This document shows positions 1 through 8,380 of a stretch of DNA of 51,055 nucleotides, piece after piece. The first letter of the stretch is position 1. Each line of letters begins with the position of its first letter. The translations under genes and the position numbers were made by a program. The notes beneath the pieces are model-generated. The model made no database searches, had not been told where the DNA came from, and saw only the letters and a program-made list of their open reading frames with translations. The DNA is from Magnetococcales bacterium (GTDB lineage: Bacteria > Pseudomonadota > Magnetococcia > Magnetococcales > DC0425bin3): positions 1-51,055 of the forward strand of contig JADGCO010000022.1 in assembly GCA_015228935.1 (NCBI GenBank). Direction: 5' to 3'.

Positions 1-390
1 CGGCTCCTCGCCAGCCAGTTCCCCCTCCTTCAACTCCAACGGCTCCTCGCCAGCCGGTTCCTCTTCCTTCAATTCCAGGGACTCTTCACCAGCCAGGTCG
101 CCCTCCTTCAACTCCAACGGCTCCTCGCCAGCCAGTTCCTCTTCCTTCAATTCCAGGGACTCTTCACCAGCCAGGTCGCCCTCCTTCAACTCCAACGGCT
201 CCTCGCCAGCCAGTTCCCCCTCCTTCAACTCCAACGGCTCCTCACCAGCCGGTTCCTCTTCCTTCAATTCCAGAGGCTCTTCACCAGCCAGTTCCCCCTC
301 CTTCAACTCCAACGGCTCCTCGCCAGCCAGTTCCCCCTCCTTCAACTCCAACGGCTCCTCACCAGCCAGTTCCCCCTCCTTCAACTCCAA
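1..390. repeat. 39-bp in-frame tandem repeat, ten units plus a degenerate eleventh
   Basis: Ten contiguous 39-bp units begin at positions 1, 40, 79, 118, 157, 196, 235, 274, 313 and 352; a decayed unit follows from 391. On the minus strand each codes for 13 residues. Three unit types recur: LELKEGELAGEEP, LELKEEEPAGEEP and LELKEGDLAGEES. They are interleaved rather than grouped, which suggests block duplication of multi-unit segments. The array is open at the window start, so the total number is unknown. Confidence 0.95.
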
Positions 391-1056
391 CGACTCTTCA
401 CCGGCCAGAGACTCTTCAACGACCATGCTTGCGGAGGACAATTCCAGAGGTTCTTCCCCGTCCTCGACAGGTGGCTCTTCCGCCACGTTTGTTTCTTGGG
501 CTGTGGCGCTTTCAGGAGAATGTTGGGCAGCGACAGCCGCCGCAGCCACGGCCACGGCCACAGCAGAGGCTGCAACAGCCGCCTTGGCAGCCGTCTTGGC
601 AACCCCACTGCCCGAAACCGCTGTCTTATCCGCAACAGTACCTGCCAGAACCGGCTTTTTTGCAGAATTTCCCGGGGTGGCAACGGGGTCTACCGTGGCA
701 ACGGGTTCTGTCACGGCAGCCGCCGTGGATTTGTCGGCGACGGATGGAACCATGGCCGGTTCCTGCCGGTTGCTTTCCATGCGATCCGTCTTGACCTCCA
801 GCAAGGGGGAAATATCGGTCGGTTCGGGAGGATCCTCATCCAGGATTTCTTCCAGAGAGGCCAAAATCTCTTCCATGGTGGGGCTGCCATCTGCCGTCAA
901 TGGTGATGGCGCACCACCTCTCCGATTGGGTTCTTTTGCAGGACTCCGGTCACCCGGCATGGATTTTTCCTCTTTTTTCTGGCGTTTTTTCAAGACATCG
1001 ACAGATTTTTTACGCTGTTTGCCATCTCTTTTTTTTTGTGACTGTTTTCTTCCCAT
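1..1056 (-). CDS. PopZ-like polar organizing protein with acidic tandem-repeat region (C-terminus outside the window)
   Basis: The frame is open from an ATG at 1056 to the window edge, giving 352 codons with no stop; an AAGGGTG ribosome-binding site lies just upstream. The first ~45 residues are Lys/Arg-rich. Residues 61-75 read MEEILASLEEILDED, close to the N-terminal helix of PopZ/DUF2497 proteins (MEEILASIRRIISEDD). An Ala/Val-rich stretch follows at about residues 140-165. From about residue 213 there is a run of 13-residue acidic repeats of the type LELKEGELAGEEP that continues off the window. Known PopZ has an N-terminal partner-binding helix, a disordered acidic linker and a C-terminal oligomerisation domain; here the linker appears to be a tandem repeat. 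The C-terminal domain cannot be seen, so the family call rests on the N-terminal motif alone. The gene lies 31 bp after the carboxypeptidase gene and is probably co-transcribed with it. Confidence 0.6.
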   Translation of the reverse strand, partial: MGRKQSQKKRDGKQRKKSVDVLKKRQKKEEKSMPGDRSPAKEPNRRGGAPSPLTADGSPTMEEILASLEEILDEDPPEPTDISPLLEVKTDRMESNRQEPAMVPSVADKSTAAAVTEPVATVDPVATPGNSAKKPVLAGTVADKTAVSGSGVAKTAAKAAVAASAVAVAVAAAAVAAQHSPESATAQETNVAEEPPVEDGEEPLELSSASMVVEESLAGEESLELKEGELAGEEPLELKEGELAGEEPLELKEGELAGEEPLELKEEEPAGEEPLELKEGELAGEEPLELKEGDLAGEESLELKEEELAGEEPLELKEGDLAGEESLELKEEEPAGEEPLELKEGELAGEEP

Positions 1057-1087
1057 GTCTCACCCTTGGTCTGCTTCCGAAGGAGAG

Positions 1088-2326
1088 TCACCACCCCATT
1101 TTCATGCGAACCGAATCCAGGATTGAGCTGAAAAAGCCGGCTTTTTCAATGGCGCGGTCGGTCACTGCCGGACGGGTCAACAGCTCTTTTTCACCCAGGC
1201 TGACCACGAAAGTTCCAATCTGGTCGCCTTTTTTGAACGGAGCGATCAGGGGTTCCTGAAATCTCAGCCCGACCCCCAGACTTGGCCGATCCTTGCGGGA
1301 AACCGTGACCACCAACGGTGCATCCACCGTCACATCCACCATCTTTTCCGTGCCCTTCCAGACCCGAACCTGCTTGACCGAAGTTCCCGTTTCAATCAGG
1401 CGGACAGTTTCAAACATGCGATTGCCATGACGCAACAATCGCAAGGCCTCTTCTTCCCTGATTTTGCTGCTTTTGGCACCCATGATCACGGCACCCAGAC
1501 GTTGCCCATCCTTTTCGCTCGTCGCAATCAGGCAGTATCCGGCATCTGCCGTATGGCCTGTCTTCATGCCGGTAACGGAAGGATCACGCCAGAGCAGACG
1601 GTTGCGGTTGTACTGGAGAATTCCATTGAATTTATAGTGTTTTTCCTGAAAAAAATGGAGGTGTTGGGGAAATCTCTGCGTAATTGTCTTGGCGAGAATG
1701 AACAGATCCCGGGCGGTGCTGTAGTGTTCCGGATCCGGCAAACCTGACGCATTCTGGAAGCGGCTGCCTTTCATGCCCATTTCTTTGGCCTTTTGGTTCA
1801 TCAGGTCGGCAAACCCCTTTTCCGAACCACCGATATGCTCGGCCACCACCACGCAGGCATCATTACCGCTTTGCACGGCAATACCCCGAATCAAATCTTC
1901 AAGAAGCACCATGTCCCCCACCTTGACGAAGGTTTTGGAACCTCCGACCCGCCAGGCTTTTTCACTGACCGGCAATTTGGTTTCCATGGTCAATTCGCCA
2001 TTGGCCAGGGCGTCAAAGATCAGATAGAGGGTCATCACCTTGGTCAACGAGGCAGGATCCCGGCGCAAATCGGCATCCTGTTCATGGAGGATGGTTCCGG
2101 AGTCGAGATCACCGAGGATACTCGACTCACCCTGCACGGCCATGGGCTGCTCCCCGCTGTTGCCGGCGGGAGTCGCCGTACCACTGGCGTTGCCACCACT
2201 GACAGGCGCACCCTTTTGCCCCCCTCCCTTGCTGGGAGCGGCCAGAAGCGGCGTGACCCAAAGCAGGCTGATTGCGGACAGAATAACAAATAATTTCAGA
2301 TAGATGCTTGTCTTTTTCGGGTACAT
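1088..2326 (-). CDS. D-alanyl-D-alanine carboxypeptidase (PBP5/DacA family)
   Basis: A 412-aa protein that trims the terminal D-Ala of peptidoglycan stem peptides in the periplasm. An N-terminal signal sequence (about residues 10-30) precedes a Gly/Ala-rich linker. All three penicillin-binding motifs are present: SLTK at 93-96 with the catalytic Ser93, SGN at 153-155 and KTG at 255-257. The last ~100 residues match the position of the PBP5 C-terminal beta domain. The gene sits between rlpA upstream and the PopZ-like gene downstream, all minus strand, which suggests an envelope and cell-pole operon. Whether the C-terminus carries a membrane-anchoring amphipathic helix (end: SILDSVRMKMGW) is plausible but unproven. 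Confidence 0.93.
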   Translation of the reverse strand: MYPKKTSIYLKLFVILSAISLLWVTPLLAAPSKGGGQKGAPVSGGNASGTATPAGNSGEQPMAVQGESSILGDLDSGTILHEQDADLRRDPASLTKVMTLYLIFDALANGELTMETKLPVSEKAWRVGGSKTFVKVGDMVLLEDLIRGIAVQSGNDACVVVAEHIGGSEKGFADLMNQKAKEMGMKGSRFQNASGLPDPEHYSTARDLFILAKTITQRFPQHLHFFQEKHYKFNGILQYNRNRLLWRDPSVTGMKTGHTADAGYCLIATSEKDGQRLGAVIMGAKSSKIREEEALRLLRHGNRMFETVRLIETGTSVKQVRVWKGTEKMVDVTVDAPLVVTVSRKDRPSLGVGLRFQEPLIAPFKKGDQIGTFVVSLGEKELLTRPAVTDRAIEKAGFFSSILDSVRMKMGW

Positions 2327-2383
2327 TGTTCAACCCGCCATTTCGTTTGTGTTCGCGGTCTGTTCCATGGTGGAACCGACACT

Positions 2384-3202
2384 TTATTCCACGATGATCC
2401 GTCCTTCACCATAACCTTTCACAACGAGAGATTCCACCAGGGTATCGGCTGTCTCGACACTTGGAAATGGTCCCAGGCGCACCCGAAAGAAGGTTTCTGC
2501 ACCCACCTGTGCCTTGCGTACATGAATTTGTGCCATTTTTTCCAACACCCGTGCCAACTCATCGGCCTTTTGCCGGGAACGAAACGCTCCAACCTGGACA
2601 TAGACCCCCACCATTTCCGGGCGGGTCTGGGAAATTTTTTGCATCATGCCTGGTGGCGGTTCGATGGCTTCCACCTTGACCAGGGCCGTACCCATTTCGT
2701 TGAAGCCTAACGCCGTGGCTGCACCCCGGGAAAGATCGATCAGGCGATTTTTGACAAAAGGCCCTCGATCATTGACCCGCAAGATGGCCTGCCGGCCATT
2801 TTGCAGGTTGGTCACCCGCACCACCGTGTGCAGGGGGAGCGTGGGATGAGCAGCCGTCAACTCATCCTGGTCATAAGGTTCTCCGGCTGCGGTGGCCCGG
2901 CCATGAAAATAATGTCCATACCAGGAGGCGATTCCCTTTTCCACATACTCCTTGGCACTGGGCATGGGAAAATAGGTCACCCCGAAAATAGTGTAGGGAG
3001 GTTTCAGGCGACCCGGATCCCATTGCGGACGATCCTCCGGCTGGGTCTTTTCCACCACGGGGGGCAACGGTGGTGGTGGTGGTTGCACATCAACTCCCCC
3101 GGACGGCTGTCTGGTGCCGCACCCGGAAAACAACAGCATTATGGCCAACAGACCGGCCACACCGACGCTCCGATACCCTTCCCTGGCAAACCAACTATCC
3201 AT
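2384..3202 (-). CDS. rlpA: RlpA-family lipoprotein, septal-ring lytic transglycosylase with SPOR domain
   Basis: A 272-aa lipoprotein: the signal sequence ends in a lipobox LLFSGC with the lipidated Cys28. A Pro-rich linker (about 36-65) leads to a double-psi beta-barrel (about 88-178) containing GIASWYG, the residues around HTVVRVTNL and VNDRGPF, all typical of RlpA. A SPOR domain covers about residues 197-271, beginning VYVQVGAFRSRQKA; SPOR domains bind denuded glycan at the division septum. RlpA cleaves or remodels such naked glycan strands. It lies 6 bp after the MltB-type transglycosylase and 57 bp before the carboxypeptidase, forming a peptidoglycan-processing cluster. Confidence 0.93.
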   Translation of the reverse strand: MDSWFAREGYRSVGVAGLLAIMLLFSGCGTRQPSGGVDVQPPPPPLPPVVEKTQPEDRPQWDPGRLKPPYTIFGVTYFPMPSAKEYVEKGIASWYGHYFHGRATAAGEPYDQDELTAAHPTLPLHTVVRVTNLQNGRQAILRVNDRGPFVKNRLIDLSRGAATALGFNEMGTALVKVEAIEPPPGMMQKISQTRPEMVGVYVQVGAFRSRQKADELARVLEKMAQIHVRKAQVGAETFFRVRLGPFPSVETADTLVESLVVKGYGEGRIIVE

Positions 3203-3208
3203 TTTGAC

Positions 3209-4273
3209 TCACATCGCTCGGGAAATTCCCACCGCCAACTCCCGGACCACCATGGCAAACCTTCGGGATCGGTTCCACCGGGTCACGACACGGAAATTAT
3301 GAAACACCATATAATAACGAGGTCCGCTTTCCTCTTCCAGCATGATCATGGCCGCATCTTCATCCGGATCCGGCTCGCGTTGTCCAGATGCCAGACGAAC
3401 ACCTTGCGCCGACCACTCCCGCCATGGTCGCATGTTTTCGACATCCGGGGAAACCATTTTGTCCATATCTTCACTCGCCTCCACCGGGAGGACGTACAAC
3501 CCGCCGGTCCGCCACCCTTGCCCACGCAAAAACGAGGCAATAGAGGCCAGGACATCATCCGTATCGTTGAAGACATCCCGTTTACCGTCGCCGTCGAAAT
3601 CGACCGCATAACGGCGCAAGGTCCCCGGAATCATCTGCACCTGGCCGATGGCCCCGGCATAGGATCCCAGGGTATCTTCCGGATCCCACCCCTCTTCCTG
3701 GCACAGAAGCAGAAATTGACGCAGTTGATCCTGATAAAACACGGCCCGGCGCGGATATCCCCTGGCCAGGGTAAACAATACCCGCAAAACGGGATGCTTG
3801 CCCAGATTGTTGCCAAAACGGCTTTCGATTCCCCAAAGGGCTACCAAAAACTCGCCCGGCACGCCATAACGCTCGTTAATTTGTTGCAAAAGCATGCGAT
3901 TTTGCAATAAACGAACACGTCCCTGGGCCATGGTGCGCTTGTTGACGAACAATTTTCTGTAGGTATAATAAGGCTTGGATTCAGCCTGGTGGTCCATCAG
4001 GGAGATGGCCAGATTATAGGGATCCAGGTTGAAAAAAAGGCGGTTCAGCCACCCCCGATCCAGACCATCCTGCTCCACCCAGGAACGCATCCACGGATAA
4101 ATATCCACCACATCCTCGCCACTCCATGCCCTTCCGGTTGACCAGAACGCCAAAAACACCCCCCCCATCCCACCCAGCCAATCCCGCCGAGTGATGCCGC
4201 CAGCCGTCAGTCCGGTCTTTGCCACAGCCCCTGGTGCAATCGAAGCCTTGCTCGACACCGGGGAGCGGTTCAT
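3209..4273 (-). CDS. Lytic murein transglycosylase, MltB family
   Basis: A periplasmic enzyme cleaving the MurNAc-GlcNAc bond. Taking the ATG at 4273 the product is 354 aa; the frame is open further to 4480, but those extra codons overlap the divergent ABC exporter gene, so a start at 4273 or 4291 is more likely. The N-terminus has a twin-arginine-like signal (TRRDWLGGMGGVFLAFW). The catalytic glutamate is in WGIESRFGNN (E150 in this numbering), and GAIGQVQMIP plus DFDGDGKRD are typical MltB segments. It is the first gene of the minus-strand envelope cluster with rlpA and dac. No strong ribosome-binding site supports either start. Confidence 0.88.
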   Translation of the reverse strand: MNRSPVSSKASIAPGAVAKTGLTAGGITRRDWLGGMGGVFLAFWSTGRAWSGEDVVDIYPWMRSWVEQDGLDRGWLNRLFFNLDPYNLAISLMDHQAESKPYYTYRKLFVNKRTMAQGRVRLLQNRMLLQQINERYGVPGEFLVALWGIESRFGNNLGKHPVLRVLFTLARGYPRRAVFYQDQLRQFLLLCQEEGWDPEDTLGSYAGAIGQVQMIPGTLRRYAVDFDGDGKRDVFNDTDDVLASIASFLRGQGWRTGGLYVLPVEASEDMDKMVSPDVENMRPWREWSAQGVRLASGQREPDPDEDAAMIMLEEESGPRYYMVFHNFRVVTRWNRSRRFAMVVRELAVGISRAM

Positions 4274-4403
4274 CTTGAATAGCCGCAACATGGATGATCT
4301 CGGTAAAAAGGTGGCGTTCCTCCAACTGTTCGACAACCACGATGAATGGACGATTCCGCATTTTCCAGCTTCTTCTGTCGGATCATACAACAAGAAACAG
4401 ATC

Positions 4404-6473
4404 ATGAAAACCGCTTTCCCTGACTTTGCTTCATTCCTGAAATTTCCGGGTCGCATGCGCCTGCAATCAACGGGTTCCATCTCTCTGGCCCAGCGGTTGC
4501 GTTACCTGCGCCCGCATTATCGACGCCATCTGCGGCAATTTGCCATCGGCTTTCTGCTGCTGGCGGCCACCAGTCTGAGCGCCGCCTCCATCCCCTACGC
4601 CATGAAACTGGCCACCGATGCCCTGCTGGCCGAAGCATCGGTCGGTACCATGAGCGGCTTTGCCGCACTTCTGGTCGTGCTGGCCCTGATCAATGGGGCT
4701 TTTCGTATTGCCGGACGGGTGCATATTTTTCGCATTGGCCGCCAGATCGAATATGATTTGCGCAACGATCTGCATCGGCAGCTTTTGCGTCTCGACAACG
4801 CTTTCTTCGACCGGGAGCGCACGGGCGATCTCGTCTCCCGTTGCACAACCGACATCACCTCGGTACGCATGTTCATCGGCCCGGGATTTTTGCAGATCAG
4901 CAACGCCGTCATGGTTTATCTGACCCTCCTGCCCATCATGATGAGCCTGGACCCATTCCTGACCCTCATGGCCCTGCTCCCTTTTCCGTTTGTCCTGGTG
5001 CTGACCCGTCTGCTGACCAGCCGTCTCTACCGTTTAAGCCGCAAGGTCGCCGACCGTTTTGGTCACACTTCCGGGTTTGTGCAGGAATCCATCGCCGGGA
5101 TGGCGGTCCTGCGTGCCCACGCCCAGGAGGATAACTGGCGGCACCGTTTTGCCCTGGCCGCGCAGACCCTCTACACCGACCAGATGCGGCACGCCCGTCT
5201 GCAAAGCCTGTTCGCCCCGGTCATGATGTTCAGCGGTGGTCTGGGAGCCTGGATCATTCTCGCCGTCAGTGGTCCGGAGGTGGCATCCGGACGCCTGACG
5301 ATTGGTGATTTTGTCGCCTTTTCCGGTTACCTGGCCCAACTGGTCTGGCCCACGGTCGGCCTGGGTTGGATTTTGACAGTCATGCAACGCGGTCTCGTGG
5401 CCCTGGAACGCATCGGGGAAATCCTGGACAGAAACCCCTCGATTCCCGCCAATCTCCCCGCCGCCAACCAGGCATCCCTCCCCCCTGTCGAGGCACCACC
5501 TGCCCCTGCCAACCTCTCCCTCGCCAATCGGGTCTCCCCCCTCCATGACGAGGCATCGCCTGCCCCTGCCAATCTCCCCGCCGCCAACCAGGCCTCCCTC
5601 CCCCGCGTGGAGGCGGTACCGCCTGTCCATGAACCTTTCCTCCACCTGGACCCACCTGCCGGGCAGGATCCTGCCGGTCGTGCAGACACCGGCAGCCGCC
5701 CGTTTCGGGGGCGTATCCAGGTCGAAGATCTGACTTTTCATTTTCCAGGTCCGGCGGCCCCGTCTCCCGGCAATCCCATCCTGGAAGCCATTCACCTGGA
5801 CATTCAGCCCGGCCAGTTCATTGGTCTGGCCGGACGGGTCGGGTCCGGCAAATCGACGCTTCTGAACTGTCTGGCCCGTCTGCATCCCGTCCCGGCAGGC
5901 ACCATTCGCATCGACGGCGAGGATCTCATGGCAATTGATGAACATCGCCTGCGCCGCCATCTGGCCATGGTCCCCCAGGAGAGCATTCTTTTTTCCACCA
6001 CCATGCGCGACAATCTGCTGTTTGGTGCCCCTTATGCCCCGGAAGAAAAAGCCTGGGACGTGGCCAGACGCAGCCACATGGCCGAGGAGATTCGGGCTTT
6101 TCCTGCCGGCATGGCCACGCTGGTCGGCGAACGGGGCATCACGCTCTCCGGCGGACAGCGCCAACGCACGGCCCTCGCCCGTGCCCTGGTGATGGATCCC
6201 AACATTCTGCTCCTGGATGATGTCTTTTCCAGCGTCGATGCCCAGACCGAAGCGACCATTCTGGAACAGATCCGGCGAGACAACCCGCACCGCACAACCC
6301 TCATGGTTTGTCATCGCGTCGCGGCCCTGCACGATGCGGATCAAATCGTGTTGCTGGAGCATGGCCGGATCGCTGCCCGAGGCACCCATTCCGAACTCAT
6401 CGTCTCCTCGCCTCTTTATCAGGACCTGCACCACCGCATGTTGCGCCACGAAGCCATGGAGGCCCTGCAATGA
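4404..6473 (+). CDS. ABC exporter half-transporter, MdlA-like, with degenerate catalytic site
   Basis: About 689 aa from the ATG at 4404; the open frame extends upstream to 4191 but those codons lie over the divergent mltB-like gene. A six-helix exporter membrane domain covers about residues 1-330. An unusual Pro/Ala-rich linker (about 345-430) contains three 20-residue repeats before the ATPase domain. The ATPase domain has Walker A GRVGSGKST (477-485), signature LSGGQ (581-585), Walker B LLLDD and an H-loop MVCHR. The residue after the Walker B Asp605 is Asp606 rather than the catalytic Glu. Heterodimeric exporters commonly carry one such degenerate site, so this subunit probably pairs with the next gene, 58 bp downstream. 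The substrate is unknown. Confidence 0.88.
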   Translation: MKTAFPDFASFLKFPGRMRLQSTGSISLAQRLRYLRPHYRRHLRQFAIGFLLLAATSLSAASIPYAMKLATDALLAEASVGTMSGFAALLVVLALINGAFRIAGRVHIFRIGRQIEYDLRNDLHRQLLRLDNAFFDRERTGDLVSRCTTDITSVRMFIGPGFLQISNAVMVYLTLLPIMMSLDPFLTLMALLPFPFVLVLTRLLTSRLYRLSRKVADRFGHTSGFVQESIAGMAVLRAHAQEDNWRHRFALAAQTLYTDQMRHARLQSLFAPVMMFSGGLGAWIILAVSGPEVASGRLTIGDFVAFSGYLAQLVWPTVGLGWILTVMQRGLVALERIGEILDRNPSIPANLPAANQASLPPVEAPPAPANLSLANRVSPLHDEASPAPANLPAANQASLPRVEAVPPVHEPFLHLDPPAGQDPAGRADTGSRPFRGRIQVEDLTFHFPGPAAPSPGNPILEAIHLDIQPGQFIGLAGRVGSGKSTLLNCLARLHPVPAGTIRIDGEDLMAIDEHRLRRHLAMVPQESILFSTTMRDNLLFGAPYAPEEKAWDVARRSHMAEEIRAFPAGMATLVGERGITLSGGQRQRTALARALVMDPNILLLDDVFSSVDAQTEATILEQIRRDNPHRTTLMVCHRVAALHDADQIVLLEHGRIAARGTHSELIVSSPLYQDLHHRMLRHEAMEALQ
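5448..5627. repeat. Three 60-bp in-frame tandem repeats in the exporter linker
   Basis: Units at 5448-5507, 5508-5567 and 5568-5627 each code for 20 residues beginning ANLPAANQ, ANLSLANR and ANLPAANQ. Units 1 and 3 are closer to each other than to unit 2. They lengthen the hinge between the membrane and ATPase domains of the exporter. Confidence 0.9.
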
Positions 6474-6531
6474 CCCCCCTCCTGGGTTGCCACCCCCTCA
6501 GACCGCACCACCAGACCATGGGAGTCCTGCC

Positions 6532-8322
6532 ATGACCAGCCACATGGCCACCGACACCGAAGAAACCGCCTATGGTGCCCTGGATCGCCGGATTTTCTTG
6601 CGTTTTCTCGCCTATGCCCGACCCTATCTGACCTGGATTGTGGCCGCCATCCTGCTCCTGCTGCCCGTCATCCTGGCCCAACTTGCCCAACCGCTCGTCA
6701 TCCGCCATGCCGTCGATCACCACCTGGCCACCGGCAACATGACCGGCTTCAACGTTTTGCTGGCCGGTTTTCTGGCCTTGATTCTCCTGCAACTCGTCGG
6801 CAGCTACGGTCAGGCCTTTGTGAACAATATTCTGGGACAACGGGTTGTGCGCGATTTGCGCCAGGATTTGTTTGCGCACCTGCTCCGCCAGGATGCCGCC
6901 TTTTTCGGCAACAACGCCACCGGTCGTCTCACCAACCGCCTCACCAATGATACCGAGGTCGTCAGTCAGATGGTCAGCGCCGGTCTGATCAATCTTCTGG
7001 GAGACACCCTGCTGCTGGTGGGCATTGCCGGCAGTATGGCCCTGCTCTCCCCGCGTCTCTCTCTGGTCGCCCTCTGCACCCTTCCCATTCTGATCTTTGG
7101 CACCTTGCGCGTGGCCCGTTATCTGCGCGTGGCCCTGCGCGATGGACGCCTGATCCAATCCCGCATGGCCGGAACCCTCGCCGAAGAGATTGACGGCCAT
7201 CAGATTGTCCGTCTTTTCCAACGTCAACAGTACAACCAGAATGCCTTTGATCAACTCAACACCAACTATCTCCGCAGTGCCCTGCGCAGCAATTTTCTGG
7301 AGGCGTTTCAATTCGCCTTCGTCGATGTCGTGGCCACGGTCACCATTGCGCTCTTGTTCTGGTATGGTGGCTTCATGCAAGGCTCTTCCCAGGAAGTGAC
7401 CATCGGCACCCTGGTGGCCTTCATCGATTATCTCCGGCGCATCTTTTTTCCCATTCGGGATCTCTCCACCAAATTCACCACCCTCCAGGCCGCCATGACC
7501 GCCCTGGAACGCATTTTCGACCTCCTGGACACCCAACCCCGGATTCAGGACCCGGTTGAACCGGCTTCCCTGGCCAACATTCGCCAAGGAGGTGTCCGGC
7601 TGCACGCCATATCCCTGGACTATGGCCGGGAGACGATTCTGCGCGGCATCGATCTCGACATTCATCCCGGCGAAAAAATTGCCCTGGTCGGACCGACCGG
7701 GGCCGGCAAAAGCAGTCTGGCCAGGCTCATCAACCGCACCTGGGATCCGACCCAGGGGCACGTCACGATTGATGGCGTGGATGTCCGGCAACTGCCCCTT
7801 GCCCGTTTGCGCCGCATTGTGGGCGTTGTCCACCAGGAAACCTTCCTCTTCGCTGGAACCTTTCTGGAAAACATCACCCTGCATGATCCCACCATCTCCC
7901 AGGAGCGTGCCCTGGAAGCCGCCCGTCAGGCGGGCATTCTGGAGTGTTGCCGCGACCTTCCCCATGGTCTGCACACCCTGATCGCCGAACGCGGCATCAA
8001 TCTTTCCGCCGGGCAGCGCCAGCTCCTCGGCATTGCCCGGGTCCTGGCCGCCAACCCCCGCATTCTGATTCTCGACGAAGCCACGAGTTCGGTCGATACG
8101 ATCAGCGAACGCTTTCTCCAGGAAGCCATGCACCGCCTCATGAGCAACCGGACCGCCATCGTCATTGCCCACCGTCTGAATACCATCCTGCACATGGACC
8201 GCATCGTCGTCATCGCCGGAGGACGCATCGTCGAATCAGGCACCCATGCCACCCTCCTGGCACAACAAGGCCTCTATGCCCGCCTCCATGCCCTGCAATT
8301 TCAGGATAATACCTACACTTAA
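6532..8322 (+). CDS. ABC exporter half-transporter, MdlB-like, with intact catalytic site
   Basis: A 596-aa half-transporter; the start at 6532 follows a GGGAG site, and the upstream open frame is shadow sequence inside the preceding gene. The membrane domain (about 25-340) is followed by an ATPase domain with Walker A GPTGAGKSS (387-395), signature LSAGQ (491-495; Ala instead of the usual Gly), Walker B LILDEATSSVD with Asp515 and catalytic Glu516, and H-loop IVIAHR. It probably forms a heterodimer with the upstream gene. Its last ~795 bp are duplicated at 14138-14935. After 8305 the sequence departs from that copy, so its last four codons (DNTY-T) probably derive from the inserted island. 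Confidence 0.9.
   Translation: MTSHMATDTEETAYGALDRRIFLRFLAYARPYLTWIVAAILLLLPVILAQLAQPLVIRHAVDHHLATGNMTGFNVLLAGFLALILLQLVGSYGQAFVNNILGQRVVRDLRQDLFAHLLRQDAAFFGNNATGRLTNRLTNDTEVVSQMVSAGLINLLGDTLLLVGIAGSMALLSPRLSLVALCTLPILIFGTLRVARYLRVALRDGRLIQSRMAGTLAEEIDGHQIVRLFQRQQYNQNAFDQLNTNYLRSALRSNFLEAFQFAFVDVVATVTIALLFWYGGFMQGSSQEVTIGTLVAFIDYLRRIFFPIRDLSTKFTTLQAAMTALERIFDLLDTQPRIQDPVEPASLANIRQGGVRLHAISLDYGRETILRGIDLDIHPGEKIALVGPTGAGKSSLARLINRTWDPTQGHVTIDGVDVRQLPLARLRRIVGVVHQETFLFAGTFLENITLHDPTISQERALEAARQAGILECCRDLPHGLHTLIAERGINLSAGQRQLLGIARVLAANPRILILDEATSSVDTISERFLQEAMHRLMSNRTAIVIAHRLNTILHMDRIVVIAGGRIVESGTHATLLAQQGLYARLHALQFQDNTYT
7512..8305. repeat. Left copy of ~795-bp direct repeat bounding the defence-like island
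   Basis: This 3' part of the mdlB-like gene recurs in the same orientation at 14138-14935. By eye the last ~620 bp are identical; all differences (four substitutions and one extra A) fall in the first ~170 bp. Both copies diverge at the same point, after the shared bases caattttcagga-like end of the gene at 8305/14935 (actual shared end: ctgcaatttcagga). Confidence 0.93.
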
Positions 8323-8380
8323 CAAGTCACTGTCTTAATATTTGGTTTGAATTTTAGAAAATCTCGAACATCACGAGCAA

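Noticed and set aside
1-390. CRISPR-like array from regularly repeated 39-bp units
   Set aside because: Units are contiguous without unique spacers and code for an in-frame peptide repeat.
2801-3910. 369-aa plus-strand frame
   Set aside because: It runs antisense to rlpA and the MltB-like gene, both with catalytic motifs, and has shadow-type composition.
4191-4403. N-terminal extension of the first exporter protein
   Set aside because: The extra residues overlap the divergent transglycosylase gene and show no membrane or family features.
5034-6470. Long minus-strand frame opposite the first exporter gene
   Set aside because: It is antisense to strong ABC motifs, and its Gly/Gln/His-rich translation is typical of shadow frames in GC-rich DNA.
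6397-8193. 598-aa minus-strand frame opposite the second exporter gene
   Set aside because: Same reason; the plus strand carries all conserved ABC motifs.
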